From Desulfovibrio ferrophilus (GTDB lineage Bacteria > Desulfobacterota > Desulfovibrionia > Desulfovibrionales > Desulfovibrionaceae), in assembly GCF_003966735.1 (NCBI RefSeq), contig NZ_AP017378.1, positions 2,872,905 to 2,936,904 of the forward strand: 64,000 nucleotides of DNA. The letters are read 5' to 3'. Of the stretch, positions 63,037 through 64,000 are shown in pieces. A program made the translations under genes and the position numbers. Position 1 is the stretch's first letter; the number at the start of each line of letters is the position of its first letter. The notes under the pieces were generated by a model. The model was not told where the DNA came from. It saw only the letters and a list, made by a program, of their open reading frames with translations, and ran no database searches.

Positions 63037-63204
63037 CCAGAATGAGGGATGTTCCAAACAGCCAGGTTAGCAAAAACGAAACCGACAGCCGTAATCATAA
63101 ATATTACAGTAAAAACAGAAGGTTGAGCCTGTTACGAACAGAAGTAACGAGCTTACTATTACTACAAACTCTTTATATTTCTTAGTAAGAAGAAGGAGTT
63201 GACG

Positions 63205-64000
63205 ATGTTCCTGAAAGTTTTCCGAGATGACATCATTGAGGGGCTCTCCAAATCCGCCAGCATTATTCCGGCAAAAACCGGAGCCGCATTTTTGCGGACC
63301 ATCTGGTTGAAGGTGGAAGGTGGAACCCTGAAAATCATGTCCACGGACTCGAACCTTGAATTCTGCGGGCAATACAATGCCGAGATCGTGGAAGAGGGGT
63401 TGGTGGGTGTCCAGGGTCGTTCTTTCTATGATCTGATTCGCAAGCTGCCTCCCGGACAGATTGTACTCAAGGCAGATCAGGATGGACAGTTTCTGGCCAT
63501 TCAGCAGGGTAGTCGCAAATACAAGCTGCCCACCAATGAAACCAGCTGGTTTCAGGATTTTTCGGAATTTCCCGAAGAGAATTCCGTTTTCTGGTCTGGG
63601 GATCTCATGCAGGAGCTCATCGACAGGACGGCCTACTGCATCAGCGATGAGGATACCATGGAGGCCATTGCCTGCATGAATCTGACGCCTTCCAAGAGCA
63701 CGGAGCATATCGAGACCTGCGGCCTGAATGGTCATCAGTTCGCCATGTCCCGTTTTCTCCATGATGATCTGAAGAATCTGCTGCCCGAAGGTGGGGTCCT
63801 GATTCAGAAGAAGTACATTACCGAGCTCAAGAAATGGCTGACCGCTGATGAGATCGAGTTGAACATCGATGAGAAGCGCCTGTTCTTCCGGACTGCGGAC
63901 AAGAAGGAGTTGTTCAGCCTGCCGCTGTCCTTCTATCAGTACCCGGATTACAACACGTTCCTGTCCAAGATCAACGAGGATGGCATTACCGAGTTGGTAG
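63205..64000 (+). CDS. dnaN: DNA polymerase III beta sliding clamp (5' part)
   Basis: The ATG at 63205 follows AAGGAGTTGACG. The 265 visible codons are open to the right edge, so the C-terminal third is outside. MFLKVFRDDIIEGLSKSASII and PAKTGAAFLRTIWLKV match the N-terminal clamp domain; the second domain is also present. Adjacent to dnaA, as in most bacterial origins. DnaN tethers polymerase III to DNA. Confidence 0.93.
   Translation, partial: MFLKVFRDDIIEGLSKSASIIPAKTGAAFLRTIWLKVEGGTLKIMSTDSNLEFCGQYNAEIVEEGLVGVQGRSFYDLIRKLPPGQIVLKADQDGQFLAIQQGSRKYKLPTNETSWFQDFSEFPEENSVFWSGDLMQELIDRTAYCISDEDTMEAIACMNLTPSKSTEHIETCGLNGHQFAMSRFLHDDLKNLLPEGGVLIQKKYITELKKWLTADEIELNIDEKRLFFRTADKKELFSLPLSFYQYPDYNTFLSKINEDGITELV

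Noticed and set aside
1-64000. tRNA, rRNA, CRISPR array, insertion sequence or prophage
   Set aside because: No cloverleaf, rRNA stretch, regularly spaced repeat array, transposase or phage gene was seen; the repeats present are dispersed palindromes.

Overview
The window looks like a chromosomal origin region from a sulfate-reducing bacterium of the Desulfovibrionales. The clues are a CooA/CooS/CooC carbon-monoxide module, a four-subunit 2-oxoacid:ferredoxin oxidoreductase, a COG1900-type homocysteine biosynthesis protein, a TRAP transporter, bacteriohemerythrin, and a GC-rich genome whose intergenic spaces are full of palindromic repeats. The species cannot be named from sequence reading alone. 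dnaA and the 5' part of dnaN lie at the right end, and parA/parB with three parS-like sites lie near the left end.

Layout. 1-10 kb (minus strand): a heptose-7-phosphate kinase, parB, parA, a UDP-glucuronate 4-epimerase-like gene, a slipin/NfeD membrane pair, an uncharacterised protein, coaBC and a lipoprotein. 9.9-13.7 kb (plus): queA, then a ferredoxin/alpha/beta/gamma oxidoreductase operon. 13.8-16 kb: aroE, then an AT-rich orphan gene and a repeat-filled gap. 16-22 kb (minus): a flagellar operon fliQ-fliP-fliO-fliN-fliL, two motB-type genes and motA, preceded by a YggS-type gene. 22-26 kb: era and topA. 26-31 kb: small envelope genes, then cooC, cooS and cooA, with palindromic CooA-type boxes upstream of both cooS and cooA. 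31.7-43.3 kb: a hydantoinase/oxoprolinase, a hybrid histidine kinase, a DUF2721 protein, a histone-deacetylase-family hydrolase, a two-receiver HD-GYP regulator, a LysE-type exporter, a HTH protein and a hemerythrin. 43.6-49.3 kb: a ThiF/MoaD pair, an Lrp regulator, alanine dehydrogenase, an FAD oxidoreductase and small unknowns. 49.5-58.3 kb: a DEAD-box helicase, an RNA m5C methyltransferase, and an FG-GAP protein followed by a DctPQM TRAP transporter. 58.5-64 kb: a pseudouridine synthase, a LarE-like sulfur transferase, the homocysteine gene, dnaA and dnaN.

The most unusual content is intergenic. One family (called P1 here) has about a dozen copies. Each has a conserved central hairpin, and most have outer arms that differ between copies yet pair with each other; in one case the arm includes the last codons of the neighbouring gene. 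Two further GC-rich hairpin families (P2A, P2B) recur together and show compensatory changes in their stems. No tRNA, rRNA, CRISPR array, transposase or prophage gene was seen.
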